From Flavobacterium ammonificans (GTDB lineage Bacteria; Bacteroidota; Bacteroidia; Flavobacteriales; Flavobacteriaceae): a stretch of DNA of 64,000 bases. The position numbers and the translations under genes are program-made. The notes under the pieces were generated by a model, which did not search any database, was not told the origin of the DNA, and worked only from the letters and a program-made list of their open reading frames with translations. Shown here piece by piece: positions 24,981-34,481 of the stretch. The DNA lies in contig NZ_AP025183.1 in the NCBI RefSeq assembly GCF_020885975.1, positions 496,001 through 560,000 on the forward strand, given 5' to 3'. Each line of letters starts with the position of its first letter. Position 1 is the first letter of the stretch.

Positions 24981-25694
24981 TTAAACATGAATAATCTCGT
25001 CTTCAATCAATAAATCTTCGCGTCTCAAACGAAGAAAAATTTGTGCCACAGCAATGGTGTCTTTTTCGCAATAGGTTACAATTCGGTCGATATCTTTTTC
25101 TACATAAAAAACATGTCCCACCTGACTACCATCAATATCGCCTTTTGAGGAAGGAATTCCCAATACTTTACACATCAATTTTAAGGAGGTGAAATGTTTG
25201 TAATCGCCAAATTTCCATAACTCCAAGGTATCCAAGTGCGGAATTTCCCAAGGCTTTTTACCAAATAAATTCAGTTTATTCGGAATAGGAATTTGGTTGA
25301 TAATCATGCGGCGCGCTAAAAACGGAATGTCGAATTCCTTAGCATTATGACCACACAAAATATGTTGGGCCTGATTAAAATGATTGTTCAATAAATTATT
25401 AAAATCGCGTAAAATTTTCTTTTCATCGCCAAAAAAAGAGGTAACTCTAAAATTACGAACATCTCCTTTAATCACAAAATACCCCACTGATACACAAACA
25501 ATTTTTCCAAACTCAGCCCAAATCCCTGCGCGGTCATAAAATTCCTCAGGGCTAAAGTCTTCTTTACGTTGGTATTGGGTTTTGTGTTCCCAAAGATCTT
25601 TCATTTCGTCGTCAAGCGAATTAAAATGTTCTTCTTCTGGAACCGTTTCGATATCTAAAAAGAGAATATGATTCAGGTTAATTTTTTCGATCAT
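24981..25694 (-). CDS. PolB-related 3'-5' exonuclease domain protein
   Basis: A 237-residue DEDDy-type nuclease of the stand-alone family related to the proofreading domain of family B polymerases. Exo I is FLDIETVP (near residue 13-20), Exo II is CGHNAKEFDIPFLARR (near 114-129), and Exo III is TYCEKDTIA (near 210-218), giving a full set of acidic residues with the Tyr. It probably trims DNA or RNA 3' ends in the cytoplasm; the physiological target is not known. Monocistronic by spacing, with repetitive TTAGAT-rich DNA upstream. Confidence 0.88.
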   Translation of the reverse strand: MIEKINLNHILFLDIETVPEEEHFNSLDDEMKDLWEHKTQYQRKEDFSPEEFYDRAGIWAEFGKIVCVSVGYFVIKGDVRNFRVTSFFGDEKKILRDFNNLLNNHFNQAQHILCGHNAKEFDIPFLARRMIINQIPIPNKLNLFGKKPWEIPHLDTLELWKFGDYKHFTSLKLMCKVLGIPSSKGDIDGSQVGHVFYVEKDIDRIVTYCEKDTIAVAQIFLRLRREDLLIEDEIIHV

Positions 25695-25849
25695 GGGATA
25701 TATGGGTTAGATAGTTAGACTAATTAGATTTTTAGATGGTTAGATTGGTTAAGATTTTTGGATCACTAGATTAATAGAAATCTAAAGTAATAAACTGTAA
25801 TTATTTTAACGTTAGAAATACATCTAAATTTCTAAAAATCTAAGAAGTC
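25695..25849. other. TTAGAT-rich low-complexity intergenic sequence
   Basis: The first half contains repeated GTTAGAT/TTAGAC/ATTAGATTTTTAGAT words on the plus strand. No ordered array or hairpin with a clear role is visible. Confidence 0.4.
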
Positions 25850-26323
25850 TTATTCAAAAAGACTTTGTTGTGTACTTGGATTTTCGTGTTCTAGCAACCA
25901 TTTTTTACGCCACAAACCTCCTGCATAACCTGTTAGTGAACCGTCAGCACCAATGACTCTATGACAAGGCACCACAATCCACAAGGGGTTTTTACCATTG
26001 GCAGAGGCAACGGCGCGAATTGCTTTTACATCGCCGAGTTGTTTGGCTAATTCTAAATAACTTATTGTTTTTCCAAAAGGGATTTCGCATAAGCCTTTCC
26101 ACACTTTTTGCTGAAATTCGGTCCCAACAGGATTCAATTGGAAATCAAAATGGGTTCGTTTTCCATCAAAATATTCTTGTAGTTGCGTTACCGCTTCATG
26201 TAAAACCAACGGAATTTCTTCGGAAACAACGCCTTCATCAGCAATAGCGATTACTGCAATGCCATTCTCATTCCCTTTAATAGTGGCTATGCCTAAAGGG
26301 GTTTTTATTCCAACTGTTTCCAT
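25850..26323 (-). CDS. ogt: Methylated-DNA-[protein]-cysteine S-methyltransferase
   Basis: Suicide DNA repair enzyme that takes methyl groups from O6-methylguanine onto its own cysteine. The active-site motif PCHRVIG is intact with acceptor C120, followed by the usual GSLTGYAGGLWRKKWLLEHE. The helix-turn-helix region FQQKVWKGLCEIPFGKTISYLELAKQLG precedes it. At 157 residues it is the short Ogt type without an Ada domain. It is separated from the heme operon upstream by a strong hairpin, so it is probably expressed on its own. Confidence 0.93.
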   Translation of the reverse strand: METVGIKTPLGIATIKGNENGIAVIAIADEGVVSEEIPLVLHEAVTQLQEYFDGKRTHFDFQLNPVGTEFQQKVWKGLCEIPFGKTISYLELAKQLGDVKAIRAVASANGKNPLWIVVPCHRVIGADGSLTGYAGGLWRKKWLLEHENPSTQQSLFE

Positions 26324-26354
26324 TGTATAAAGATAAATGATTTTGGTTCAAAAC

Positions 26355-26385
26355 AAAAAACCACTCGAATAGTCGAATGGTTTTT
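26355..26385 (-). terminator. Terminator of the heme operon
   Basis: AACCACTCGA (26359-26368) and TCGAATGGTT (26373-26382) pair around loop ATAG with one mismatch. Read on the minus strand it is followed by TTTTTTGTTTT, directly after hemB. A T-run also follows on the plus strand, so it is potentially bidirectional. Confidence 0.7.
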
Positions 26386-26392
26386 GTCTTTT

Positions 26393-27424
26393 CTATAGTT
26401 TCCATCCTTCTAAAGGCCAGAAGCTTTGGCTATTATTTAAAAGTATAGCAGCCTCTTTCGCAAAATACGTCGAAATTAAACTAGCTCCGGCGCGTTTGAT
26501 GCACATCAATTGTTCCATCATAATTTTGTCATTGTCTAGCCAACCTCTTTCGGCAGCTGCTTTTATCATCGCATATTCGCCAGATACATGAAAAACCGTC
26601 ACAGGAACATTCACCGCGTTTTTTACTTCGCGAACAATATCCAAATAAGCAATTCCGGGTTTAACCATCACCATATCGGCACCTTCTTCCACATCCCAAA
26701 GCGCTTCTTTAATGGCTTCTATACGATTAGCATAATCCATTTGATAGGTTTTTTTATCCTTTGGCACTACCACGTCCGATTCTCTTGGCGCACTGTCTAG
26801 TGCATCACGAAACGGACCATAAAACGCCGACGCATATTTAGCCGAATAACTCATAATGCCTACATTCTCAAATCCTGCAGCGTCTAAACCTTGGCGCAAA
26901 CGTAAAACGCGTCCGTCCATCATATCACTTGGCGCAACAAAATCAGCTCCTGCTTGTGCGTGAGAAACGGCCATTTTAACTAAAGCATCGTTAGTAGCAT
27001 CATTATCGACATCGCCTTTTTCAATGATTCCGTCGTGACCATAAATAGAATATGGGTCCAAAGCCACATCCGGCATCACAATCATTTCGGGGCAAGCCGC
27101 TTTAATAGCACGAATAGCTTGTTGCATCAATCCGTTGGGATTCCATGCTTCTTTGCCTGTATTGTCCTTTAAATCTTCGCTTACTTTTACATAGATATTC
27201 ACGGCACGGATCCCTAAATCGAATAATTCTTTAACTTCTTTTACGGTTAAATCTATAGAACGACGAAAAATTCCTGGCATTGATGGAATTTCGACTTGCA
27301 CATTTTCTCCTTCTGCAATAAACATCGGAAACATAAAATCGGCCGGACTTAATGTGGTTTCTCTAACTAATGAACGAATGCTTTCGTTTACTCGTAATCT
27401 TCTGCCTCTTTGTAGTGGAAACAT
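26393..27424 (-). CDS. hemB: Porphobilinogen synthase (delta-aminolevulinate dehydratase)
   Basis: Condenses two 5-aminolevulinate molecules to porphobilinogen. The 343-residue sequence has FVAPSDMMDGRV near residues 160-171 and the active-site lysine region MVMVKPGIAYLD near 249-260. The metal segment reads DVALDPYSIYGHDG, with Ala, Asp and Asp where zinc enzymes have three Cys, so this is the Mg/K-dependent type. It is the last gene of the minus-strand heme operon; hemF lies 33 bases upstream. A terminator follows at once. Confidence 0.95.
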   Translation of the reverse strand: MFPLQRGRRLRVNESIRSLVRETTLSPADFMFPMFIAEGENVQVEIPSMPGIFRRSIDLTVKEVKELFDLGIRAVNIYVKVSEDLKDNTGKEAWNPNGLMQQAIRAIKAACPEMIVMPDVALDPYSIYGHDGIIEKGDVDNDATNDALVKMAVSHAQAGADFVAPSDMMDGRVLRLRQGLDAAGFENVGIMSYSAKYASAFYGPFRDALDSAPRESDVVVPKDKKTYQMDYANRIEAIKEALWDVEEGADMVMVKPGIAYLDIVREVKNAVNVPVTVFHVSGEYAMIKAAAERGWLDNDKIMMEQLMCIKRAGASLISTYFAKEAAILLNNSQSFWPLEGWKL

Positions 27425-27457
27425 AGTAATTTATAATTTATAATTGACACAGGATAA

Positions 27458-28381
27458 TTAAATCCAATCAACTGGTTTTTCTAATACTTGAATTAATTTT
27501 TCTTCTTCACTTCCCGCCACAGGATGATGATCATAATGCCATTGAACCTGTGGTGGTAAACTCATCAAAATCGATTCGATTCTACCGTTAGTTTTTAAAC
27601 CAAATAAGGTGCCTTTATCGTGCACCAAATTAAATTCGACATAACGTCCACGGCGGATTTCTTGCCAAGTTCTTTGCTCAGCTGAATACGGTAAATCTTT
27701 TCTTTTTGCTACAATTGGCAAATAGGCCTCAAGAAATGAATTCCCAACTTCGGTAACAAAGTTGTACCAATCTTCCATAGATTGTGCTTCGGTTGCTTTT
27801 AGATAATCGAAAAATAAACCTCCAACTCCTCGCGCTTCATTTCGATGTGCGTTCCAAAAATAGGCATCGCATTGTTTTTTGTATTTCGGATAAAATGCTG
27901 CATTGTGTTGGTCACAAGCCGTTTTACAGGTTTGATGAAAATGAATCGCATCTTCTTCAAACAAATAGTACGGAGTCAAATCTTGGCCTCCGCCAAACCA
28001 ACTGTTGATTACTTTCCGCAAGCCTGTACTGAGCTCTGTCGAAGTATCATACATTTCGAAATACCGCCAATTGGCATGAACAGTTGGTACCATTGGATTT
28101 TTTGGATGAATCACCAAACTCAATCCGCAAGCAAAAAAATCAGCTTCGCCTACGTTGAATAATTTTTGCATCGAATCAGGCAGTTTTCCGTGAACCGCTG
28201 AAATATTAACGCCTCCTTTTTCAAAAACTTGTCCGTTTTCAATTACGCGCGTTCTTCCGCCACCGCCTTCGGGTCTGTCCCAAAGATCTTCACGAAATTT
28301 GGCAACGCCATCAATGTCCTCTAATCCTTTACAGATTTGATCTTGAAGGGTTTGTATGTATTGGTAAAATTGGTCTTTCAT
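27458..28381 (-). CDS. hemF: Oxygen-dependent coproporphyrinogen III oxidase
   Basis: Uses oxygen to convert coproporphyrinogen III to protoporphyrinogen IX. The 307-residue enzyme carries the family stretches RPEGGGGRTRVIENGQVFEK, SLVIHPKNPMVPTVHANWRYFEM and SWFGGGQDLTPYYLFEED, and ends with LVHDKGTLFGLKTNGRIESILMSLPP. Full length. Having the oxygen-dependent form fits an aerobic lifestyle; an oxygen-independent HemN may exist elsewhere. It lies in the operon between hemE and hemB with 32-33 base spacers. Confidence 0.95.
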   Translation of the reverse strand: MKDQFYQYIQTLQDQICKGLEDIDGVAKFREDLWDRPEGGGGRTRVIENGQVFEKGGVNISAVHGKLPDSMQKLFNVGEADFFACGLSLVIHPKNPMVPTVHANWRYFEMYDTSTELSTGLRKVINSWFGGGQDLTPYYLFEEDAIHFHQTCKTACDQHNAAFYPKYKKQCDAYFWNAHRNEARGVGGLFFDYLKATEAQSMEDWYNFVTEVGNSFLEAYLPIVAKRKDLPYSAEQRTWQEIRRGRYVEFNLVHDKGTLFGLKTNGRIESILMSLPPQVQWHYDHHPVAGSEEEKLIQVLEKPVDWI

Positions 28382-28413
28382 TTTTTTTCTGCTAACTAAT
28401 AACTTAACACTGA

Positions 28414-29439
28414 TTACTGACCGTACTCCTTCACCGCCTCCACAAATGCCTTCGCATGATCCACAGGAATGTTCGGTAAAATACCGTGACCTAAGTTGAC
28501 AATGTAATTGTCCTTACCAAATTCATCTATCATTTCGTGAACCATTTTTTTGATGGTAGGAATTGGCGATAACAAACGACTTGGGTCAAAATTTCCTTGC
28601 AAGGTGATGTTTCCTCCTGTTAAATAACGGGCATTTCTTGGCGAACAGGTCCAATCTACTCCCAAAGCCGAAGCTTTTGATTTTGCCATTTCGCCTAAGG
28701 CAAACCAACACCCTTTTCCGAAAACAATTACTTTTGTTTCGTCTGCAAGTGCCTCTACAATTTGGTTGATGTATTGCCAAGAAAATTCTTGATAATCTAC
28801 CGGAGACAACATACCTCCCCAAGAATCAAAAATCTGAATGGCGTTGCAACCTGCTTTTACTTTTTCTTTCAAATATAAAATCGTCGTATCGGTAATTTTT
28901 TGCAATAAGGTGTGTGCCGCCACTGGATTGGAGAAACAAAATCCTTTAGCAGTATCAAAGCTTTTAGACCCTTTCCCTTCCACAGCATAACAAAAAATCG
29001 TCCAAGGTGAACCAGCAAAACCAATTAATGGCACCTCATCGTTCAACATTTCTTTGGTCAATTTGATGGCATCAAAAACATACCCTAAGGTTTCATTCAC
29101 ATCTGGAACAAATACTTTTTTTACATCTTGTGTAGTACGAATTGGATTCGGGATTATCGGACCTAAATTGTCTTTTAATTCTACGTGAATTCCCATCGCT
29201 CTTGGTACCACCAAAATATCCGAAAACAAAATCGCAGCATCTGGTTTCACAATACGAATTGGTTGTACGGTAATTTCAGCCGCTAATTCAGGCGTTTCGC
29301 AACGCGTAAAGAAATCGTATTTGTCACGCAAAGCTCTGAATTCAGGTAAATATCTTCCCGCTTGACGCATCATCCAAACTGGAGGGCGTTCTACTTTTTC
29401 GTTATTTAAGGCTCTTAAAAAAAGGTCGTTCTTAATCAT
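28414..29439 (-). CDS. hemE: Uroporphyrinogen decarboxylase
   Basis: Removes four carboxyl groups from uroporphyrinogen III to give coproporphyrinogen III. The 341-residue protein has the N-terminal signature [21 protein letters not shown], the catalytic aspartate region [14 protein letters not shown], and near the end [20 protein letters not shown]. No cofactor is needed. It follows hemD by 33 bases in the operon. Confidence 0.96.
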   Translation of the reverse strand: MIKNDLFLRALNNEKVERPPVWMMRQAGRYLPEFRALRDKYDFFTRCETPELAAEITVQPIRIVKPDAAILFSDILVVPRAMGIHVELKDNLGPIIPNPIRTTQDVKKVFVPDVNETLGYVFDAIKLTKEMLNDEVPLIGFAGSPWTIFCYAVEGKGSKSFDTAKGFCFSNPVAAHTLLQKITDTTILYLKEKVKAGCNAIQIFDSWGGMLSPVDYQEFSWQYINQIVEALADETKVIVFGKGCWFALGEMAKSKASALGVDWTCSPRNARYLTGGNITLQGNFDPSRLLSPIPTIKKMVHEMIDEFGKDNYIVNLGHGILPNIPVDHAKAFVEAVKEYGQ

Positions 29440-29472
29440 TTTTTATTTGTTTTTGCCACAAAGGCACTAAGT

Positions 29473-30156
29473 TTAATTATGATAATATTCTTTAACTTCT
29501 GTAATTACATTTTCGACCGAAGGAAATTCAGCAATTACAATGTTTTTTATGTGTTTGTTTTCCAAGGCTTCAGCAGTAGTTTCGCCAATACAAAAGCACA
29601 ATTCTTTTTTGATTGTATTGTTTTTCAAATAACTTTCTACTCCTGACGGGCTAAAAAATAGAATCGCATCTACAGCCTCCTTAATCTTATGAGGTTTCAA
29701 CTGCGTTTCGTATACTTCAATTTCGTTGAACTCAATTCCAGTATTTTTTAGTGCCAACGGCAAGGTTTCTTTTCTCAAATTTCCACTAAAAAAAGTATAA
29801 CTCCCATTAGCATAAATCAAACTGATAATCTCGGCTAAATCAGAAGCATAATCAGCATAGGCTACCACTTCAAAACCCGCATCGGTCAAAATAGTTTTAC
29901 TTTTTACGCCTACGCAAAACGCTTTTTTCTGCTGAAGACCTGATTTATTTTTCTCAAATTGTGGGTGAGTTAAAAAACTTCGTACGGCATTCTGACTCGT
30001 AAAAATCAAATTATCTTTAATTCCATTTAACTCAAAACTTTTGGTTTCAACTTCTATGAAATTGGACTCCAACACTTCAAAACCAACGTCTGTCAGGACT
30101 TGTTTTTGATGACTCAAAAGCACTTTTGTCGATAAAACACGTGTTGAATTTGCCAT
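29473..30156 (-). CDS. hemD: Uroporphyrinogen-III synthase
   Basis: Cyclises hydroxymethylbilane with inversion of ring D. HemD sequences are poorly conserved; the call rests on the two-lobed pattern (IFTSQNAVRSFL near 50, CVGVKSKTILTDAGFEV near 80, FFSPSGVESYLK near 165, CIGETTAEALENKHIKN near 190), the 227-residue length, and the position right after hemC. The hemC stop and hemD start overlap as TAATG, so translation is coupled. Confidence 0.92.
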   Translation of the reverse strand: MANSTRVLSTKVLLSHQKQVLTDVGFEVLESNFIEVETKSFELNGIKDNLIFTSQNAVRSFLTHPQFEKNKSGLQQKKAFCVGVKSKTILTDAGFEVVAYADYASDLAEIISLIYANGSYTFFSGNLRKETLPLALKNTGIEFNEIEVYETQLKPHKIKEAVDAILFFSPSGVESYLKNNTIKKELCFCIGETTAEALENKHIKNIVIAEFPSVENVITEVKEYYHN

Positions 30157-31079
30157 TATTTTTTTAAAATTGCTTTGATTTGCGTCATCAATTCGGCACC
30201 TCCGTTATTCAAAATTTCTTGAGCAGAATGGAAACCTAATTTTTTCCACTCCGATATATCCACTGATTTTTCGATCTCTATTTTTTGTTTTCCATCAACC
30301 GAGAACAATACCCCTTTGAATTCAATCGTATCTTTTTCTTCGTCGTATTGTGCCAAAGCGCCAATTGGTGCGGTACACCCACCCTCTAAAGTCTTTAAAA
30401 ATTGACGCTCAATATAGGTGCAAATTTCTGTTTCAATATCGTTCAACTGACTCACAGCGTCTTTGGTAAATTCGTCATTAGCCATTGCCACAACTAACAT
30501 TGCGCCTTGTGCGGGAGCAGGAGTCATCCAATCTAAATTGATATAATTTTCTGGTTTGAGATTGATTCGTTCCAAACCTGCTGCGGCAAAAACAGCTCCG
30601 TTCCAATCGCTTTCGGCTAATTTTTGCATGCGCGTATTTACATTCCCACGCAAATCCACTACTTGGTGATTGGGGTATTTATGCCACCATTGCGCTTGAC
30701 GACGCAAACTTCCTGTGGCAATTGTTCCTGCTGAAGTTAGAAAGTCCAAATTGCCTTTGTGTACCAAAATATCAAGAGTATTAGCGCGTTCTAAAACAGC
30801 CGCTTGAACAATGCCTTGTGGCAAAGCAGTGGGTACATCTTTCATGGAATGGACCGCAATATCCACCTGACCATTAATCATAGCAATGTCTAAGGTTTTG
30901 GTAAAAATTCCAGTAATTCCTAATTCGTATAAAGGTTTATCAAGAATTATATCACCTTGCGATTTTACAGCTACAATTTCGGTGGTATAGCCTAAATCAT
31001 TCAGTTTTTTCTGAACGGTGTGCGCCTGCCAAAGAGCCAATTCGCTATCACGGGTTCCTATGCGTATTGTCTTACTCAT
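30156..31079 (-). CDS. hemC: Hydroxymethylbilane synthase (porphobilinogen deaminase)
   Basis: Polymerises four porphobilinogens into hydroxymethylbilane. The 307-residue protein begins TIRIGTRDSELALWQAHTVQ, has the HSMKDVPTALPQG and LRGNVNTRMQKL motifs, and carries the dipyrromethane cofactor Cys in FLKTLEGGCTAPIGALA near residue 236. It overlaps hemA upstream and hemD downstream by one base each (TAATG), a tightly coupled operon core. Confidence 0.96.
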   Translation of the reverse strand: MSKTIRIGTRDSELALWQAHTVQKKLNDLGYTTEIVAVKSQGDIILDKPLYELGITGIFTKTLDIAMINGQVDIAVHSMKDVPTALPQGIVQAAVLERANTLDILVHKGNLDFLTSAGTIATGSLRRQAQWWHKYPNHQVVDLRGNVNTRMQKLAESDWNGAVFAAAGLERINLKPENYINLDWMTPAPAQGAMLVVAMANDEFTKDAVSQLNDIETEICTYIERQFLKTLEGGCTAPIGALAQYDEEKDTIEFKGVLFSVDGKQKIEIEKSVDISEWKKLGFHSAQEILNNGGAELMTQIKAILKK

Positions 31080-32335
31080 TATTTTGTGTTGGCGCCAATG
31101 TTAAATACTTTCTCAATCCACTCAATACTTTCATCCACCATCGTTTCTTCATCTTTGAGATGATTGGCAAAATGATTGGTGATTTTTTGAATGATTCTAT
31201 TGCTAATAATCTCCGCTTGCTCTTCGTTAAAATCAGCTAATTTTTTTCGTTGAAAATGCAACTCTCCGTCTTTTATGGAATGTAATTTTTCTTTGAGAGC
31301 ATGAATGGTTGGTGCAAATTTTCTTCCTTTTGACCAAGTCAAAAACTCCTCTTTGATTTCCTCGATAATAGCCTCAGCCGCTGGAATATGTTTTTTTCTT
31401 TTTTCTAAAGTCTCGTCTGTGATTTGAGACAAATAATCCATGTGAATTAAGTTTACCCCATTAACATCTTCTACGTTTTCATTCACATTTTTGGGAATGG
31501 ATAAATCCAAAATCAACAAGGGTTTCTTCAAATTCAAAATCGTTTTATCCACCGTTGGATTCTGAGCGCCTGTAGCTACTACCAAAACATCCGCTTTCTG
31601 AATTTCCAATTGCAAATCAGCATAATCCTTAACTACCACGTCTAATTTTTGTGCCAATTTCTCCGCTTTATCTTTAGTTCGGTTGATTAAAGTAATTTGA
31701 TCGTGTTTGGAGTGTTTAACCAAGTTTTCACAGGTATTTCTTCCAATTTTTCCTGTGCCAAAAAGCAAAATGTTTTTATTGCTAATATCATCTACATTGT
31801 TCAGAATGTACTGAACTGATGCAAAAGAAACAGAAGTGGCTCCCGATGAAATCTCGGTATCCGTTTTGATTTTTTTACTGGCCTGAATTACCGCATTAAT
31901 TAAACGCTCTTGAAAAGCATTCACTAAACCAAACGATTTTGCATGAAAAAAACTGGACTTGATTTGGGAAATAATCTCAAAATCACCCAGGATTTGACTG
32001 TCTAAACCCGTACCAACTCTAAATAAATGGCTGACCGCTTCTTTATGTTTGTATACAAATCCATATTTTTGAAAAGACTCTACAGTGCCTCTACTGTTTT
32101 CACAAATCAATTTTATCAATTGAAAAGGATGCTCAGCAAATCCATAAATTTCGGTTCTATTGCAGGTAGAAGTTACAATCAAACTTTCTATACCCTCCAG
32201 CTTTGCTTGCTCCAGTAAACGGTTCTTGGCGTGTGCATCTAAACTAAAATTTCCTCTTATTTCGGCATCGGCTTTTTTATAGCTTAGGCCAACGGCATAA
32301 AAAGAATGAGGTTTTGATGTATGATGGTTCTCCAT
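31079..32335 (-). CDS. hemA: Glutamyl-tRNA reductase
   Basis: First committed step of C5-pathway tetrapyrrole synthesis: reduces glutamyl-tRNA to glutamate-1-semialdehyde with NADPH. The catalytic cysteine is in LIVTSTCNRTEIYGF near residue 58, and the NADPH site is LLFGTGKIGRNTCENL near 190. At 418 residues the length is normal. It leads the minus-strand heme operon (A-C-D-E-F-B). A minus-strand TATTTTTG box at 32369-32362 may be its promoter, though no -33 is obvious. The aminomutase hemL is not in the window. Confidence 0.95.
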   Translation of the reverse strand: MENHHTSKPHSFYAVGLSYKKADAEIRGNFSLDAHAKNRLLEQAKLEGIESLIVTSTCNRTEIYGFAEHPFQLIKLICENSRGTVESFQKYGFVYKHKEAVSHLFRVGTGLDSQILGDFEIISQIKSSFFHAKSFGLVNAFQERLINAVIQASKKIKTDTEISSGATSVSFASVQYILNNVDDISNKNILLFGTGKIGRNTCENLVKHSKHDQITLINRTKDKAEKLAQKLDVVVKDYADLQLEIQKADVLVVATGAQNPTVDKTILNLKKPLLILDLSIPKNVNENVEDVNGVNLIHMDYLSQITDETLEKRKKHIPAAEAIIEEIKEEFLTWSKGRKFAPTIHALKEKLHSIKDGELHFQRKKLADFNEEQAEIISNRIIQKITNHFANHLKDEETMVDESIEWIEKVFNIGANTK

Positions 32336-32361
32336 AAAGTATACTTTTCTAAAAAGTGGGA

Positions 32362-32369
32362 CAAAAATA
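32362..32369 (-). promoter_or_regulatory. -7 element of the heme operon
   Basis: On the minus strand TATTTTTG (32369 to 32362) fits TAnnTTTG and lies 27 bases before the hemA ATG. No TTG is seen at 18-20 bases. Confidence 0.35.
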
Positions 32370-32565
32370 TCATTAAGGGTTTGATAAAAGTAACGCTATA
32401 AGTGCTATTTGTGTCGCTGAATGTTTTTTTGAAACGAAATGGTACTTTTACATTAAAAAAATCTATTTTTGTAGTAAAATCATCTCCATGTAAATTAGTT
32501 TTTGGAACGATTTTTAATCCAAATCTTGGATAATAATCCTGTTTAGTTACTTAAAAAATATCGCT

Positions 32566-33438
32566 ATGGGTTCACAAGAGGTAATTAAAATTGAAGAAGA
32601 CTTTACACTCATCCGCTTTCAAAACGACGGCGCAGAACCATTTCATGCACAACGTGAAGTAGGTAGCGGACTGATTCAGTTTCATTTTGGTATTAAAGGA
32701 AATGCTAAATTCATTTTCAACCAAGGAAATTATGCCTTGGAATTGAAGGAAGAAAAATCGCTTCTCTTATACAATCCTCAAAAAGAATTGCCTTTGAATT
32801 TAGAATTAGCTCCAAATTCTTGGGTGATTTCGGTAATTATTTCCATCAAAAAATTTCATGCGTTGTTTTCGACCGAGGCCAATTACATTACTTTTTTAAG
32901 TCCCGATAATAAAGACAAAAAATACTATAACGAAGGCAATATCAGTCCGTCAATGGCCATTGTATTAAGTCAATTGTTTCATTACAGTTTACATCCTTCT
33001 ATCAAAAATTTGTATTACAAAGGCAAAGGTTACGAATTGTTGAGTTTGTATTTCAACAAAAGCGAAGACCCAAATGCAGAACAATGTCCGTTTTTAATTG
33101 ACGAAGACAATGTATTCAAAATCAAAAAAGCCAAAGAAATTATCATTGCCAATATGGCTGAACCGCCTGGTTTGCAAGAGTTAGCTGACCAAGTTGGGCT
33201 CAATTTGAAAAAATTAAAAATGGGGTTCAAACAAATTTATGGGGATACCGTTTATGGCTTCCTTTTTGATTACAAAATGGACTATGCGCGTAAATTACTC
33301 GATAGCGGGTCCTATAATGTCAACGAAGTTGGATTAAAAATTGGCTACAGTACCGGAAGTCATTTTATTGCGGCTTTTAAGAAAAAATTTGCCACCACAC
33401 CAAAGAAATATTTAATGTCAATCAACACCAATTTATAA
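32566..33438 (+). CDS. AraC family transcriptional regulator
   Basis: A 290-residue regulator. The N-terminal part (about 1-160) is a cupin-like sensor without a recognisable ligand motif. The C-terminal 100 residues are a double helix-turn-helix (PPGLQELADQVGLNLKKLKMGFKQIYG, then NVNEVGLKIGYSTGSHFIAAFKKKFATTPKKY). It is divergent from hemA and lies four bases upstream of hemH, with which it is cotranscribed. This strongly suggests control of heme synthesis, but the effector is unknown. A TATTTTTG box at 32464-32471 may be its promoter. Confidence 0.92.
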   Translation: MGSQEVIKIEEDFTLIRFQNDGAEPFHAQREVGSGLIQFHFGIKGNAKFIFNQGNYALELKEEKSLLLYNPQKELPLNLELAPNSWVISVIISIKKFHALFSTEANYITFLSPDNKDKKYYNEGNISPSMAIVLSQLFHYSLHPSIKNLYYKGKGYELLSLYFNKSEDPNAEQCPFLIDEDNVFKIKKAKEIIIANMAEPPGLQELADQVGLNLKKLKMGFKQIYGDTVYGFLFDYKMDYARKLLDSGSYNVNEVGLKIGYSTGSHFIAAFKKKFATTPKKYLMSINTNL

Positions 33439-33442
33439 AAAA

Positions 33443-34462
33443 ATGAAAGGAGTATTATTAGTCAATTTGGGTTCACCGGAAAGTCCAACAGCTAAAGACG
33501 TAAAGCCGTATTTGGATGAGTTTTTAATGGATAAATACGTAATTGATGTTCCGTTTTTATTACGTGCTTTGTTAGTTAGAGGAATTATTTTGCAAACCCG
33601 TCCAAAAAAATCAGCCGAAGCCTATGCCAGAATTTGGACAGATGAAGGGTCACCATTAATTGTGATTTCTAAAAAAATGCACGAAAAAGTGAAAACTTTG
33701 GTAGACATTCCTGTGGCATTATCCATGCGATATGGAACTATGACCATCCTAAAAGGATTGCAAGAATTGCACGACAAAGGCGTGACAGAAGTGATGCTTT
33801 TCCCTTTGTATCCGCAACACGCTATGGCTTCTACCACAACCATTTTGGTGTTGGCAGAAGAATTGCGTCAAAAGCATTTCCCAAACATGAAATTCACAAC
33901 AGTTCCAGCGTTCTACAATAAACCAGGATACATTGAAGCGCTATCCAATTCTATCAAAAAACATTTAGAAGGTTTTGAATACGATCATTTGTTGTTTTCG
34001 TATCACGGAATTCCAAAACGTCACATTCGTAAAACTGATATTACCAAATCGCATTGTAAAATAGATGGTTCTTGTTGCAATACGCCTTCGCCTGCACACG
34101 AATTTTGTTACCGTCACCAATGTTATGAAACGACAAAACAAGTAGTGAAAACATTAGGTATTCCAGAAGGAAAATACAGTCAAACATTCCAATCTCGTTT
34201 AGCGGGTGATAAATGGTTAACGCCATACACCGATGTTGAAGTAAATAAAATGCCTGAAAAAGGAATTAAGAAATTAGCAGTGGTAACTCCAGCTTTTGTA
34301 GCCGATTGTTTGGAAACTTTAGAGGAAATTGCCATGGAAGCTAACGAAGAGTTTTTACATCACGGTGGGGAAGAGTTTATAGCTATTCCATGTATGAACG
34401 ATGAAGACGAATGGTGTGGTGTTGTGGCGAATTGGATTAAAGAATTTGAAGCAAAAAAATAA
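33443..34462 (+). CDS. hemH: Ferrochelatase
   Basis: Inserts Fe(II) into protoporphyrin IX, the last step of protoheme synthesis. The start MKGVLLVNLGSPESPTAKDVKPYL and the active-site histidine in LLFSYHGIPKRHIRK near residue 194 are typical, as is AVVTPAFVADCLETLEEIA. A Cys-rich insertion (HCKIDGSCCNTP, then CYRHQC; residues about 205-235) lies after the active-site loop and could hold an iron-sulfur cluster, as reported for some bacterial ferrochelatases. 339 residues. The gene follows the AraC regulator directly. Confidence 0.95.
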   Translation: MKGVLLVNLGSPESPTAKDVKPYLDEFLMDKYVIDVPFLLRALLVRGIILQTRPKKSAEAYARIWTDEGSPLIVISKKMHEKVKTLVDIPVALSMRYGTMTILKGLQELHDKGVTEVMLFPLYPQHAMASTTTILVLAEELRQKHFPNMKFTTVPAFYNKPGYIEALSNSIKKHLEGFEYDHLLFSYHGIPKRHIRKTDITKSHCKIDGSCCNTPSPAHEFCYRHQCYETTKQVVKTLGIPEGKYSQTFQSRLAGDKWLTPYTDVEVNKMPEKGIKKLAVVTPAFVADCLETLEEIAMEANEEFLHHGGEEFIAIPCMNDEDEWCGVVANWIKEFEAKK

Positions 34463-34481
34463 AAATGAATTAGTGTTATTT

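Noticed and set aside
25695..25849. Repeated TTAGAT words as a possible repressor-binding array
   Set aside because: Spacing is irregular and the words are common in this AT-rich genome; no palindrome is formed.
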